DNA of 36,325 nt from ZC4RG35 sp964571765 (GCA_964571765.1 CAZNDH010000019.1:1-36325); one strand, 5' to 3'. Positions 6,289-14,863 are shown, counted from the first letter of the stretch. Numbers and translations are program-made. Notes: a model not told the origin generated them from the sequence alone.

Positions 6289-7899
6289 ATGCTCGAGCTC
6301 GCCGGCCGCACCCCGCCAGTCCAAGACGTCGTGGCTCGTAAGCCGAAGGCGCCCCCGGCCCTCTGGGTCCTGGCCGGACTGGTCGTCCTCCCCGCAGCGG
6401 TCCCCATCGTCTACCTGCTCTGGGTGGTGGTCAGACCCGGTGGGTTCGACACTGGGGGCTTCAGCGCAGGGCGTCTCCTCGAGCTGGCCGGTTCGACTGC
6501 CCTGCTCACGGTGACGGTCACGTTGACCACGGTGGTCCTCGGCCTGGCCACCGCCTGGCTGACAACCCGAACCGACATCAAGGGCTCCGGGGTCTGGTCG
6601 ACGCTGGTCACCCTGCCCCTGGTAATCCCCTCCTACGTGGGGGGGATGGCCATGCTGGCCGCTTCGGGCAACAGCGGCACCCTAACCTTCATCCTCCAGG
6701 AGCTCGGCCTGCCCGGTCTCCCCGTCTTCCAGGGGTTCTGGGCGGCGTGGTCGGCCCTGAGCCTGTGGAACTTCTCTTTCGTACACCTGCTCACCGTACC
6801 CGTCCTACGACGGCTCGACCCCGCACTAGAGGAGGCATCCCGGGGTCTGGGGGCGAGCCGCTGGAGGACTCTGCGCACCATCGTCATACCCCAACTCCGC
6901 CCGGCCCTGGCCTCTGGCGGCCTCCTCGTCTCCCTGTACGTCCTCTCCGAATTCGGTGCGGTGTCGATGCTCCGATACGAGACGTTCACCCGGGCCATCT
7001 ACACCCAGTTCGCCGGTCGGCTCGACCCCGGTCCCGCCCTCTACCTCGCCGGCCTGCTCTCCACCGGGGCGCTGGCAATCGTCCTTCTCCAGCAGTGGAT
7101 GAGAGGTCGCGCAGCCCTCCACTCCTCACGGCCGATCCGGCATCCGGGCCCCCATCATCTGGGACGATGGGCGCGGGTGGGCGCCTACGGGGTCTTGGGG
7201 ACCCTGGTCACCCTGTCGCTCGTCCTCCCGATCAGCACCCTGATCTGGTGGATGGTACGGGGGATGACGCTGGGGAATTCGCCGTTGTCGGTGTTGCCCC
7301 ATACCGTTCGCTCGGTGAGCGTCTCCCTGCTGGCGGCAGGAGTCATCGGACTGGCGGCGATCCCGGTGGGTGCCCTCTCCGGTCGGTTCCGGGCAATAAG
7401 GACCCGGGCGCTCGAAGCCGTCCCCTGGCTCACCTACTCCCTGCCTCACCTCGCGGTGGGGCTGGCCTTCCTGGTTCTGGCCGTCAGGTACACCCGCCCC
7501 ATCTATCAGACCGTGACCCTCCTCGTGGTGGTCTATCTGGCGATGTTCCTTCCCCTGGCCCTGGCCGCGGTGGAAAGCGGGATGCGTCGGATCGGGCCGG
7601 GGCTCGAGGAGGTCTCGAGGAGTCTGGGTATCGGGCCTTGGGCCACGATCCGCCGGGTCACCGTCCCTCTACTCCGCCGCTCGATCCTTGCCGGCGGGGC
7701 CCTGGTCTTCCTCTCGGTGATGAAAGAGCTGCCCGCCACCCTCCTGCTCAGGCCGACCGGATTCGACACTCTCCCGGTGAGGGTCTGGAGCGCTACCACC
7801 GAAGTCCTGTACACCCAGGCGAGCTTTGCAGCCCTTGCTCTGATCGCGGTCTCGGCGTTGCCTCTATACCTGTTCGTGGTGAGGGACATCCATGAGTGA
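6289..7899 (+). CDS. fbpB: Iron(III)-type ABC transporter permease, fused two-domain form
   Basis: 536 residues with about twelve hydrophobic segments arranged as two homologous halves. Each half has an EAA-type loop for docking the ATPase: EASRGLGASRWRTLRTIVIP (about 183-202) and EVSRSLGIGPWATIRRVTVP in the second half. Single-chain tandem permeases are standard for the FbpB/ThiP group. It would form the membrane channel for the metal delivered by the lipoprotein encoded upstream. The end of the gene overlaps the ATPase gene by 8 nt (ATGAGTGA), which points to translational coupling in one operon. Confidence 0.9.
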   Translation: MLELAGRTPPVQDVVARKPKAPPALWVLAGLVVLPAAVPIVYLLWVVVRPGGFDTGGFSAGRLLELAGSTALLTVTVTLTTVVLGLATAWLTTRTDIKGSGVWSTLVTLPLVIPSYVGGMAMLAASGNSGTLTFILQELGLPGLPVFQGFWAAWSALSLWNFSFVHLLTVPVLRRLDPALEEASRGLGASRWRTLRTIVIPQLRPALASGGLLVSLYVLSEFGAVSMLRYETFTRAIYTQFAGRLDPGPALYLAGLLSTGALAIVLLQQWMRGRAALHSSRPIRHPGPHHLGRWARVGAYGVLGTLVTLSLVLPISTLIWWMVRGMTLGNSPLSVLPHTVRSVSVSLLAAGVIGLAAIPVGALSGRFRAIRTRALEAVPWLTYSLPHLAVGLAFLVLAVRYTRPIYQTVTLLVVVYLAMFLPLALAAVESGMRRIGPGLEEVSRSLGIGPWATIRRVTVPLLRRSILAGGALVFLSVMKELPATLLLRPTGFDTLPVRVWSATTEVLYTQASFAALALIAVSALPLYLFVVRDIHE

Positions 7900-8905
7900 G
7901 CCGGCGATACGGGCTGTCGCGGTCACCAAGCGATTCGGCGAGGTGGTCGCCCTGGACCGGTGTGACCTGAATGTGCCGGAAGGTGCGGTTGTCACCCTCC
8001 TCGGCCCGTCCGGGACGGGGAAGAGCACCATGTTGCGGATGCTCGCCGGGTTCGACTCTCCAGATATGGGCACCATCGACATCAGGGGAAGGCAGGTCGT
8101 CGGCCCCGGCGTGTTCGTTCCGCCGGAACGGAGAAGGGTGGGCGTGGTGCTCCAGGACTACGCCCTGTTCCCCCATCTCGACGTGGCCGGGAACGTGGGG
8201 TACGGCCTTCCCAAGGGAAAGCTCAGAGACCTCCGGGTGGAGGAGATCCTCGAGGTGGTCGGGCTCTCGGGGATGGGCCGTCGCCTTCCCAACGAGCTCT
8301 CCGGCGGCCAGCAACAGCGGGTCGCCCTGGCCCGGGCGATGGCCCCCGAGCCCGACGTGATCATCCTCGACGAGCCCTTCTCCAACCTCGACGACACCCT
8401 CCGCTCCCGGGTGAGAGGGGAGATCCTTTCCATCATCCGGGGTGCGGGGACCACCGCCCTGTTCATCACCCACGACCAAGAAGAGGCCCTGTCCATCTCC
8501 GACCTGGTGGCGGTGATGAACCGGGGCCGCATCGTCCAGATGGCCCCGCCCCAAATGCTCTATCTGGAACCGGTAGACGAATGGGTGGGGTCCTTCGTCG
8601 GTGATGCCAACTTCGTTCGCGGCATGGCCCGCGCCGGACAAGTGGAGTCGGTGCTCGGCCTCTTCCGTGGTGACTCCGAGGGTGAAGTGTGGGTGATGGT
8701 CCGTCCCGAGTCGATCCGGCTCAACGCCAGTGCCGCCGGCGAGGCGGTGGTCAAGGGACGGGAGTTCTTCGGGCACGACCAGTTGATCACCGTCACCTTC
8801 GACGACGGAACCATGGTGCGGTCGAGGATGGGTCCGGGCGACCACTTCGCCCCCGGAGACCGGGTGACGGTGAACGTCGACTCGGCCACCGTGTTCCCCC
8901 GCTGA
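7892..8905 (+). CDS. fbpC: Iron(III)-type ABC transporter ATPase
   Basis: 337 residues. Walker A GPSGTGKST, signature LSGGQQQRVALARA, Walker B VIILDEPFSNLDDTLR and the switch histidine in LFITHDQEEAL are all present. The C-terminal 100 or so residues (about 230-337) form a TOBE-type regulatory domain, as in FbpC and other transporters of the PotA/CysA group. It would power the two-domain permease encoded just upstream. The start overlaps the permease gene, and the DtxR-family gene follows after 32 nt with its own -10 element. Confidence 0.9.
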   Translation: MSEPAIRAVAVTKRFGEVVALDRCDLNVPEGAVVTLLGPSGTGKSTMLRMLAGFDSPDMGTIDIRGRQVVGPGVFVPPERRRVGVVLQDYALFPHLDVAGNVGYGLPKGKLRDLRVEEILEVVGLSGMGRRLPNELSGGQQQRVALARAMAPEPDVIILDEPFSNLDDTLRSRVRGEILSIIRGAGTTALFITHDQEEALSISDLVAVMNRGRIVQMAPPQMLYLEPVDEWVGSFVGDANFVRGMARAGQVESVLGLFRGDSEGEVWVMVRPESIRLNASAAGEAVVKGREFFGHDQLITVTFDDGTMVRSRMGPGDHFAPGDRVTVNVDSATVFPR

Positions 8906-8925
8906 GCCTCTCGCCAGGGCAGGGG

Positions 8926-8931
8926 TACCAT
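8926..8931 (+). promoter_or_regulatory. -10 element 6 nt before the DtxR-family start codon
   Basis: TACCAT, six nucleotides, then ATG (8938). This would give a leaderless transcript from an internal promoter, so the regulator may be made even when the upstream operon is repressed. No strong -35. Confidence 0.45.
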
Positions 8932-8937
8932 CCTGCG

Positions 8938-9588
8938 ATGACTTCCAACTACTCGGTCCGTTATCGCGAGTACGCCGAGGCCATCTGGGAGATCGAGGAG
9001 GAAGGAATCCCGGTGATCCAGGCGCGGATCGCCGACTGGCTCGGGGTGAGCCCGCCCAGTGTCTCCGAGATGGTACGGAGGATGGCCGACGAAGGTTTGC
9101 TCACGATGGGCGAGCGCATCCAGCTCACCGAGGAGGGACGTCATCTGGCTGCGGTGATCGTCCGCCGGCACCGTCTTGCCGAGCGGTTCCTCGTCGACGT
9201 CCTCAAGCTTCCCTGGGACAAGGTCCACGCCGAGGCCGAGGTTTGGGAGACCACCATCTCCGACCAGGTCGAGGAGGCGATGTGGGCCGTCCTCGAGGAT
9301 CCCCGGACCTGTCCCCACGGCAACCCCATCCCCGGTGCGGGATACAAGCCGCCCCCGATGAAGCCGCTGGCCTCGATGGAGCCCGGGGAGAAGCTCGTGC
9401 TGGAGCGGATCTCTGAGGAACTGGAGTTGGACCTCGAGATGATGCGTTTCCTCGACGAGAGCGACTTGAGGCCGGGAGCCAAGGTGGAGCTGCTGCAGCG
9501 TGATCCCCAGGGTGCGATAACCGTCGGAGTCGACGGCTCGCCGGTCGGTCTCAGCGCCTTCGCCTCGGAACGCATATTCGCGGCATGA
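8938..9588 (+). CDS. DtxR-family metal-dependent repressor with a FeoA-like C-terminal domain
   Basis: 216 residues: winged helix (about 5-65; recognition segment SPPSVSEMVRRMADEGLL), dimerisation and metal-binding domain (about 66-140) and an SH3-like FeoA domain (about 145-216). Ancillary-site residues His78, Glu82 and His97 are conserved. At the primary site, by my alignment, the DtxR ligands Met10, Cys102, Glu105 and His106 correspond to Glu11, Glu101, Glu104 and Thr105. This set is closer to MntR but lacks its histidine. The gene ends the fbpABC operon, and an IdeR-like box covers the operon promoter, so it probably represses iron uptake when metal-loaded. Whether it senses Fe or Mn is unclear from the ligands. 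Confidence 0.88.
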   Translation: MTSNYSVRYREYAEAIWEIEEEGIPVIQARIADWLGVSPPSVSEMVRRMADEGLLTMGERIQLTEEGRHLAAVIVRRHRLAERFLVDVLKLPWDKVHAEAEVWETTISDQVEEAMWAVLEDPRTCPHGNPIPGAGYKPPPMKPLASMEPGEKLVLERISEELELDLEMMRFLDESDLRPGAKVELLQRDPQGAITVGVDGSPVGLSAFASERIFAA

Positions 9589-9594
9589 GAGTGT

Positions 9595-9612
9595 CCCCCT
9601 GTTCACGGGGGG
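9595..9612 (+). terminator. Candidate terminator hairpin after the iron operon
   Basis: CCCCC (9595-9599) can pair with GGGGG (9607-9611) 7 nt after the DtxR-family stop codon. There is no U tract. The rest of 9613-9738 shows only a short inverted repeat (GGTGGT and ACCACC, about 9664-9686) and no gene. Confidence 0.3.
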
Positions 9613-9738
9613 CCCATCGCTCTCGAGACGGCCAGGGGGTAAGGGTGGTTGGCAGGGGTGAAAGGTGGTCCTCCTCGAGCACCACCCCCTCGCTTCGCTT
9701 CGGGCGGCACCTCTGCAGGCAGGGAGACATGTACCCAA

Positions 9739-9744
9739 TACGAT
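9739..9744 (+). promoter_or_regulatory. -10 element 6 nt before the adenylate cyclase start codon
   Basis: TACGAT, six nucleotides, then GTG (9751). The same hexamer and spacing occur before the AidB-like gene at 19837. No clear -35. Confidence 0.4.
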
Positions 9745-9750
9745 GGCCCG

Positions 9751-10974
9751 GTGTGGACTGCCATCCTTCGCGCACTGGGCAGGGTCGGGGCCGATCCTGA
9801 TGACGACGCCGAGACCAGGGTGCGCAAGCGGGTCCTGGTGGCGGTGTCGATGCTCATCGCAATCCTCGCCGTTGTCTGGGGTGGCATCTACCTCGCCTAC
9901 GACCGACCCCTGGCGGCGGCCATTCCGTGGACCTATGCGGTGGCAGTGGCGGTCAGCCTGGTCGCCTTCGGCGCCAGCCAACGCTACAGGTTGTTTCGGG
10001 CCTCCCAGCTCACTCTGATCCTCCTACTGCCCTTCGCCCTCCAGATCGTCCTCGGCGGATTCGTCAGCGCCAGTGCGGTGATCGTCTGGTCACTGCTCGC
10101 CCCGCTCGGGGCCCTGGCCATGGCCGACCGGAGGCACGCCCTGGGCTGGTTCACAGCCTATGTGGTGCTGGTGGCACTGGCGCAATTGGTGCAACCTATG
10201 GTCGAGATCGAGGGCCCCCTGCCCGACACCGTTGTCGCCGCCTTTTTCGTGATGAACATCCTGGGCAGTACCGGGGTCTCGTTCTTCGCCATGTACTTCT
10301 TCGTCAGCCTTCGGGACGAGACAATGGATCTGCTCGCTGCCGAGCGGGCCAAGTCGGAGCGTCTCCTCCTCAACGTATTGCCGGCTCCGATCGCCGAGAG
10401 GCTCAAGGAACGCGAGGAGACCATCGCCGAAGGGTTCGAGAGCGTCAGCGTGCTCTTTGCCGACCTGGTCGACTTCACGCCGATCACCCAGCGGCTCACC
10501 CCGCAACAGCTGGTGGAGATGCTCAACGACCTTTTCTCCCATTTCGATTCGATGGTGGACACTCTGGGGTTGGAGAAGATTCGGACCGTGGGCGACACCT
10601 ACATGGCGGCCTCGGGGATCCCCACCCCCCGGGAGGACCATGCCCCTGCCCTAGCCGACTTGGCCTTGGACATGATCGACCACATCGCCTCCTACCAACC
10701 CCGTCACAACGTGGAGGTCGCTCTCCGCATCGGGATGAGCTCCGGCCCGGCGGTGGCCGGCATAATCGGCCGAGCCAAGTTCCAATACGACATCTGGGGC
10801 GACACGGTCAATGTCGCCAGCCGGATGGAGTCTCATGGGATCCCCGGGCGGATCCAGGTGAGTGAGGGTGCCTACGTGCTGCTTCACCGGGATTTCGTGT
10901 TCGAGCCGAGAGGCGTCATCGAGGTCAAGGGCAAAGGCCCAATGCCGACCTGGTTCCTGGTGGGCCGGCGTTGA
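9751..10974 (+). CDS. Membrane-anchored class III adenylate cyclase
   Basis: 407 residues from the GTG at 9751; a longer upstream frame is Pro/Gly-rich and not conserved-looking. About six hydrophobic segments (27-185) are followed by a helical linker with the conserved LLLNVLPAPIAERLK (205-219) and a catalytic domain (about 230-405). All class III residues are visible: metal-binding Asp238 (LFADLVDF) and Asp282 (VGDTYM), adenine-selecting Lys276 and Asp347, and transition-state Asn354 and Arg358 (NVASRME). The Lys/Asp pair indicates ATP rather than GTP, so the product should be cAMP. The six-helix plus linker layout is like the mycobacterial Rv1625c/Cya type, which works as a homodimer. It stands alone, with no cAMP receptor gene nearby. 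Confidence 0.9.
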   Translation: MWTAILRALGRVGADPDDDAETRVRKRVLVAVSMLIAILAVVWGGIYLAYDRPLAAAIPWTYAVAVAVSLVAFGASQRYRLFRASQLTLILLLPFALQIVLGGFVSASAVIVWSLLAPLGALAMADRRHALGWFTAYVVLVALAQLVQPMVEIEGPLPDTVVAAFFVMNILGSTGVSFFAMYFFVSLRDETMDLLAAERAKSERLLLNVLPAPIAERLKEREETIAEGFESVSVLFADLVDFTPITQRLTPQQLVEMLNDLFSHFDSMVDTLGLEKIRTVGDTYMAASGIPTPREDHAPALADLALDMIDHIASYQPRHNVEVALRIGMSSGPAVAGIIGRAKFQYDIWGDTVNVASRMESHGIPGRIQVSEGAYVLLHRDFVFEPRGVIEVKGKGPMPTWFLVGRR

Positions 10975-11157
10975 GAGAACCTCTCCCCCGCAGCGAGGGG
11001 GGAAGGAGCCTCCACGGCTCAGGCGTGCGGTGGCGTGCGGCTCCACCCGCGTGCAGCATCACCACGGGTCTGGCACCCCCCCTTCCCATCGCTTCCGCTC
11101 GGGTACTCCCCACAAGGAAGGCGAGACCAGGTACCAAGTACCGACACCGGATACCAA
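10975..11157 (+). other. Intergenic region with short degenerate repeats
   Basis: No gene seen between the convergent cyclase and haemoglobin genes. At the right end (about 11131-11160) a degenerate 7-nt unit of the form GTACCAA, GTACCGA, CACCGGA, TACCAAT is repeated. Near 10983-11005 CCCCC and GGGGGG stretches could form a hairpin. I assign no function. Confidence 0.3.
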
Positions 11158-11574
11158 TCACCGGTTGATCATGTGCAGCGCCAGCGGGGCCAGCTTGCTC
11201 TCGAGGAAGTCCCGTATAGGGCCCTCCACTCCGGACCGGTCCATGGCCACTCGCATGCACCTCAACCATTCGTCGGCCTCGGATTGGCCGATGGGAAAGG
11301 GGAGGTGGCGCCGGCGAAGCTGGGGATGGCCCCTCTTGTCGGTGTAGAGCGGCGGCCCTCCCAGCCAGCCGGAGAAGTACTCGTAGAGCTTCTGACGGGA
11401 GCCATTGGTGTTGGCCGGGAGCATGGCCCGCAAGTCGGGTGATCCTTCCTCGATTACGTCGTAGAACGCCTCGACCAGGCGACGCACCGCGCCATCTCCC
11501 CCAATGGCGAGATAGGGGGTGTCCTCGTCGCCCCAGGGGTGGCGGGTGCCGCGGGGTGGGTTGCCGGGCATCAC
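11158..11574 (-). CDS. glbO: Group II truncated haemoglobin
   Basis: 138 residues. The order TPYLAIGGDGAVRRLVEAFYDVI, KLYEYFSGWLGGPPLYTDKRGHPQLRRRHLPFPIG and EADEWLRCM is diagnostic of group II (TrHbO) globins. His90 is the proximal haem ligand, Tyr38 the B10 residue and Trp103 the G8 Trp that marks this group. Such proteins bind O2 or NO and serve in peroxide or NO detoxification or near respiratory chains. The frame opens with GTG-ATG (11574 and 11571); either may be used. It follows the TetR gene by 10 nt on the same strand, so the two are probably cotranscribed. Confidence 0.9.
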   Translation of the reverse strand: MMPGNPPRGTRHPWGDEDTPYLAIGGDGAVRRLVEAFYDVIEEGSPDLRAMLPANTNGSRQKLYEYFSGWLGGPPLYTDKRGHPQLRRRHLPFPIGQSEADEWLRCMRVAMDRSGVEGPIRDFLESKLAPLALHMINR

Positions 11575-11584
11575 CGAGGGGAAT

Positions 11585-12232
11585 CTAGGGCCCCGGTGCC
11601 GGTACCGGGACCGCCCCGTAGGCCGCCCGGACCCCCTCGAGGACCTCTGGATCGAACATGGCGGCGAACATCTCGAGGAGGACCGGGGTGAGAGTCGCGA
11701 TTCCCTCCCGACTGTGAGGATCGATCCCGGTGGCTCGTTCGAAGTGTGAGTGCAGGACCCCCATCCCGAGATGCATGGTGACCTGGACCGCGGTCCGCAA
11801 CTCGAGGTGGGGAGAGTCGACCATCCATCCCGACTCGACGGCCACCCGGGTCACCCCCAGGGCTTCGCTCAGTATCTCGTCGTAGAGCTCCGCGGCGGCG
11901 GGATGGCTCCGGGCCAGAGCCCACCCCAGGTAGCGCATCACTTGCGGGGCGATATCGAAGGCTCCAGCGGCGAAGGTCGGATTGAGGTTTCCCTCCTCCA
12001 TCGCCTCGAGCTTGGTGGTGCGAAACAGCGCCACCACATGGTGGTCGCAGGCTTCCCGAAGGCCGTCCTTCGACCCGAAGTGATGCACCACCAACCCCGG
12101 GGAGACCCCGGCTTCCCCCGCCACCTGGCGAAGGGTGGTCTCCGAGAAACCGTGCTCGGGGAAGAGCATGAGGGCGGCGTCGCGTATCCGGGCCTTGGTG
12201 GTGAGGTCCTCCTGGTTGCGGGTTGAACGCAC
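11585..12232 (-). CDS. TetR-family repressor
   Basis: 215 residues from the GTG at 12232. The N-terminal DNA-binding domain (about 8-58: TKARIRDAALMLFPEHGFSE, then TTLRQVAGEAGVSPGLVVHHF) is typical of TetR. The longer frame starting at 12292 would run through the divergent promoter and is rejected. A TAGAAT -10 element lies 7 nt before the GTG. The C-terminal ligand domain shows no recognisable specificity. It is divergent from an ABC-2 exporter pair across a 10-bp inverted repeat, so it probably represses both itself with the globin gene and the exporter, and responds to an exported compound. Confidence 0.88.
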   Translation of the reverse strand: MRSTRNQEDLTTKARIRDAALMLFPEHGFSETTLRQVAGEAGVSPGLVVHHFGSKDGLREACDHHVVALFRTTKLEAMEEGNLNPTFAAGAFDIAPQVMRYLGWALARSHPAAAELYDEILSEALGVTRVAVESGWMVDSPHLELRTAVQVTMHLGMGVLHSHFERATGIDPHSREGIATLTPVLLEMFAAMFDPEVLEGVRAAYGAVPVPAPGP

Positions 12233-12244
12233 GATCAGTATTCT
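12216..12244 (+). promoter_or_regulatory. Promoter of the ABC-2 exporter genes
   Basis: TTGCGG (12216-12221) and TATTCT (12239-12244) are 17 bp apart on the plus strand. On the minus strand TAGAAT (12240-12245) is the -10 of the TetR gene. The two -10 elements overlap back to back, so one bound repressor could shut both. Confidence 0.45.
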
Positions 12245-12261
12245 AAACACACGTTCAACCC
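12220..12261. promoter_or_regulatory. Long inverted repeat, likely TetR operator
   Basis: GGGTTGAACG (12220-12229) and CGTTCAACCC (12252-12261) are perfect 10-bp inverted arms with a 22-bp spacer. They flank both overlapping -10 elements. Centre-to-centre distance is 32 bp, close to three helical turns, so two dimers could bind on one face. The left arm is also the first codons of the TetR gene. Confidence 0.6.
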
Positions 12262-12270
12262 AGCGACAGG

Positions 12271-13173
12271 ATGTCGAACATGAGCACAGCAATCTCCATC
12301 AGCGGCCTGGAGAAGTCGTACGGGTCGGTGCGCGCCCTCGATGGGCTCGACCTCGTAGTCCAAACCGGTGAGGTGCACGGTTTCCTTGGCCCCAACGGTT
12401 CGGGGAAGACCACGACCATCCGCATCCTCCTCGGCCTGCTCCGTCACGACGGGGGAGAGGTCAGCCTTCTCGGAGGTGATCCCTGGAACGAGGCCACCGA
12501 GCTCCATCGTCGACTCGCCTATGTGCCAGGTGATGTCACCCTGTGGCCCAACCTGACCGGTGGCGAGGTCATCGATCTCCTCGGCAGGCTCCGTGGGGGT
12601 CTCGACGAGCGGCGGCGCCAGGACCTGATCGAGCGCTTCGATCTCGATCCCACCAAGAAGGGGGCCACCTATTCCAAGGGGAACCGCCAGAAGGTCGCCC
12701 TGGTCTCGGCGCTGGCCTCCAACGTCGAGCTGCTCATCCTCGACGAGCCCACAGCCGGGCTCGATCCGCTCATGGAGGCCAGGTTCCGCGAGGTGATACA
12801 GAGCGACCGTGACAACGGGCGGACCGTCCTTCTCGCCAGCCACATTCTCGCCGAGGTGGAGGCCCTTTGCGATCGGGTGAGCATCATCCGCCAAGGAAAG
12901 ACCGTGGAGAGCGGCACCCTGTCAGACCTCCGTCACCTCACCAGGACCACGGTCTCCGCCGAGCTGGAGAGTGATCCGGCGGTGGTGGCCTCTTTGAGCG
13001 GGGTCCACGACCTCGATATGACCGACCACAGGGTCAGGTTCGAGGTGGACTCCGACCGGATCGGCCATGTGATCGGTGCCCTGGTCCCCTTGGGAGTGAA
13101 GAGCCTCTACAGCCAGCCGCCAACCCTCGAAGAGCTGTTCATCCGGCATTATCGCGACGGCGAGGCATCGTGA
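12271..13173 (+). CDS. ABC-2 exporter ATPase
   Basis: 300 residues. Walker A GPNGSGKTT (about 40-48), Walker B LLILDEPTAGLDP and the switch histidine (ASHILAEVEAL) are present. The signature reads YSKGNRQKV instead of LSGGQ, a variant typical of actinobacterial multidrug and polyketide exporters such as the tetronasin-resistance type. The start could be ATG 12271 or ATG 12280; AGG at 12268-12270 is well placed only for the second. It overlaps its permease gene by 4 nt (GTGA). Its position opposite a TetR gene suggests efflux of a toxic or signalling compound. Confidence 0.88.
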   Translation: MSNMSTAISISGLEKSYGSVRALDGLDLVVQTGEVHGFLGPNGSGKTTTIRILLGLLRHDGGEVSLLGGDPWNEATELHRRLAYVPGDVTLWPNLTGGEVIDLLGRLRGGLDERRRQDLIERFDLDPTKKGATYSKGNRQKVALVSALASNVELLILDEPTAGLDPLMEARFREVIQSDRDNGRTVLLASHILAEVEALCDRVSIIRQGKTVESGTLSDLRHLTRTTVSAELESDPAVVASLSGVHDLDMTDHRVRFEVDSDRIGHVIGALVPLGVKSLYSQPPTLEELFIRHYRDGEAS

Positions 13174-14765
13174 ACGGTCTGGTGGGTACCGGCGCACTGA
13201 TCCGTCTCATCCTGCGCAGAGAGCGGGTCCGGCTCTCCGCCTGGGTGGTCTTCCTCGCCACCCTTCCGGTGGTCACCGCGAGCACCTTTGCCGAGCTCTA
13301 CCCCACCGAACAGGCGCGTCAGGCTCTGGCGCTGACGGTGGGGGCCAATCCGGCGATCACCGCTCTGCTCGGGCCGTTGCAGTCGACCAGCATCGGCGGT
13401 CTCACCTTCTGGCGGATGGGGGTGATCGGGGGAGTGCTCATCTCGATCATGGCGATCCTCACCATGGTGCGGCACACTCGGGAGGAGGAGGAGACCGGTC
13501 GTCGGGAGCTCCTCGGCTCGACTGTGATGGGTCGTCACGCTCCGATGGCGGCAGCCCTGGCGGTCACGGTGGGGGCCGGGGTTGTCGTGGCCCTGATCCA
13601 GGCGGCAGGGCTGATTGCTCTGGGCAACGATCCGGCCGGTTCGATCGCCTTCGGCGTCGCATTCGCCGGGGCGTGCCTGGCGTTCGCCGGGGTGGCTGCG
13701 GTCACTGCTCAGCTCACCGAGAGCGCCGGGGGAGCCAAGGGTCTGGCCATCGCGGTGCTCGGGGTGTCGTTCCTGCTCCGGGTCGCCGGGGACAGCGGGG
13801 ATGTCCCTGCCCTCACCTGGGCATCGCCGATCGGCTGGATGTCCGGCCTGAGGCCCTTCGCCAGTGAGCAGTGGTGGGTGCTCGGGCTGTGGCTCGCCCT
13901 GGGCAGCGGGTTGTCACTGGTGGCGATGGCCACCGCGGCGAGGCGGGACGTCGGTGCCGGGGTGTTCCCACCCCGGTCGGGGAGCTCTCGAGCCGGAGCA
14001 ACCCTCTCTGGGCCGGTGGGTCTCTCCTGGAGACTGCAGCGCGGGGGCGTGGCAGGGTGGTCGGCAGGGCTGATCGCCATCGGGCTGGTCTACGGGGGTG
14101 TCGCCGACGGCATAGGGGGCTTCTTGACCGACAGCCCTCAGCTCGCCGAGATCTTCGAGCTACTCGGTGGGGAACGGGGGATCACCGATGCCTTCTTCGT
14201 CGCCGCGGTCGGGATCCTCGCCCTGATCGCCTCGGCCTACTCGATCCGGGCGGTGCTCCGAATGAGGGTCGAGGAGGAGGTGCTCCGCTCCGAGATGGTC
14301 CTGGCCACCGCCACTACGCGCCGGAGCCTCGCCCGGTCCCACCTCCTCTTCGGGTTGGCGGGACCGGCGCTCATGCTGGTAGTAGCGGGAGCCATGGCCG
14401 GTGCGGCCTACGGATCCATGGTCGGGGATGTCGTCGGTGAGGCGGGTCGGGTGATGATCACGGCCGCGGTGCAACTGCCCGCGGTGTGGGTGCTCACCGG
14501 GGTGGCGATGGCCCTCTACGGTCTCCTTCCGCGGCGCACCGGCGTGGCCTGGGGAGTCCTGGTCGCATCCCTGGTCGTCGGCCAATTGGGGGCCATCCTC
14601 CAGTTTCCCCAGTGGGTGATCAATCTGTCGCCCTTCAGCCACGTGCCCGCCTATCCGGCGGAGAGCATCGAGTGGCTACCCATCCTGATCCTTTCGATGC
14701 TGGCCCTCGGGCTGTTGATCGTCGGGGTCACCGGTTTCGAGCGGAGGGACATCCCCGCCGTCTGA
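13170..14765 (+). CDS. ABC-2 exporter membrane protein
   Basis: 531 residues with about twelve hydrophobic segments in two halves of similar layout, as in the large membrane subunits of antibiotic-exporting ABC-2 systems. Starts with GTG overlapping the stop of the ATPase gene, so translation is coupled. It would form the export channel as a monomer or dimer. The substrate cannot be read from the sequence. Confidence 0.85.
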   Translation: MNGLVGTGALIRLILRRERVRLSAWVVFLATLPVVTASTFAELYPTEQARQALALTVGANPAITALLGPLQSTSIGGLTFWRMGVIGGVLISIMAILTMVRHTREEEETGRRELLGSTVMGRHAPMAAALAVTVGAGVVVALIQAAGLIALGNDPAGSIAFGVAFAGACLAFAGVAAVTAQLTESAGGAKGLAIAVLGVSFLLRVAGDSGDVPALTWASPIGWMSGLRPFASEQWWVLGLWLALGSGLSLVAMATAARRDVGAGVFPPRSGSSRAGATLSGPVGLSWRLQRGGVAGWSAGLIAIGLVYGGVADGIGGFLTDSPQLAEIFELLGGERGITDAFFVAAVGILALIASAYSIRAVLRMRVEEEVLRSEMVLATATTRRSLARSHLLFGLAGPALMLVVAGAMAGAAYGSMVGDVVGEAGRVMITAAVQLPAVWVLTGVAMALYGLLPRRTGVAWGVLVASLVVGQLGAILQFPQWVINLSPFSHVPAYPAESIEWLPILILSMLALGLLIVGVTGFERRDIPAV

Positions 14766-14863
14766 GAAATTCGGAATCCCGGCTGGCGTTCCCCGGTTAC
14801 GCTCTCCGCCCTTTGTCGCGGTGGCCAGGATCTGCCAGGGGCCGCCCATAGGTTCGGAGTGAT

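Noticed and set aside
11131..11160. CRISPR-like repeat
   Set aside because: Units are about 7 nt, degenerate and without spacers; no cas genes are in the window.
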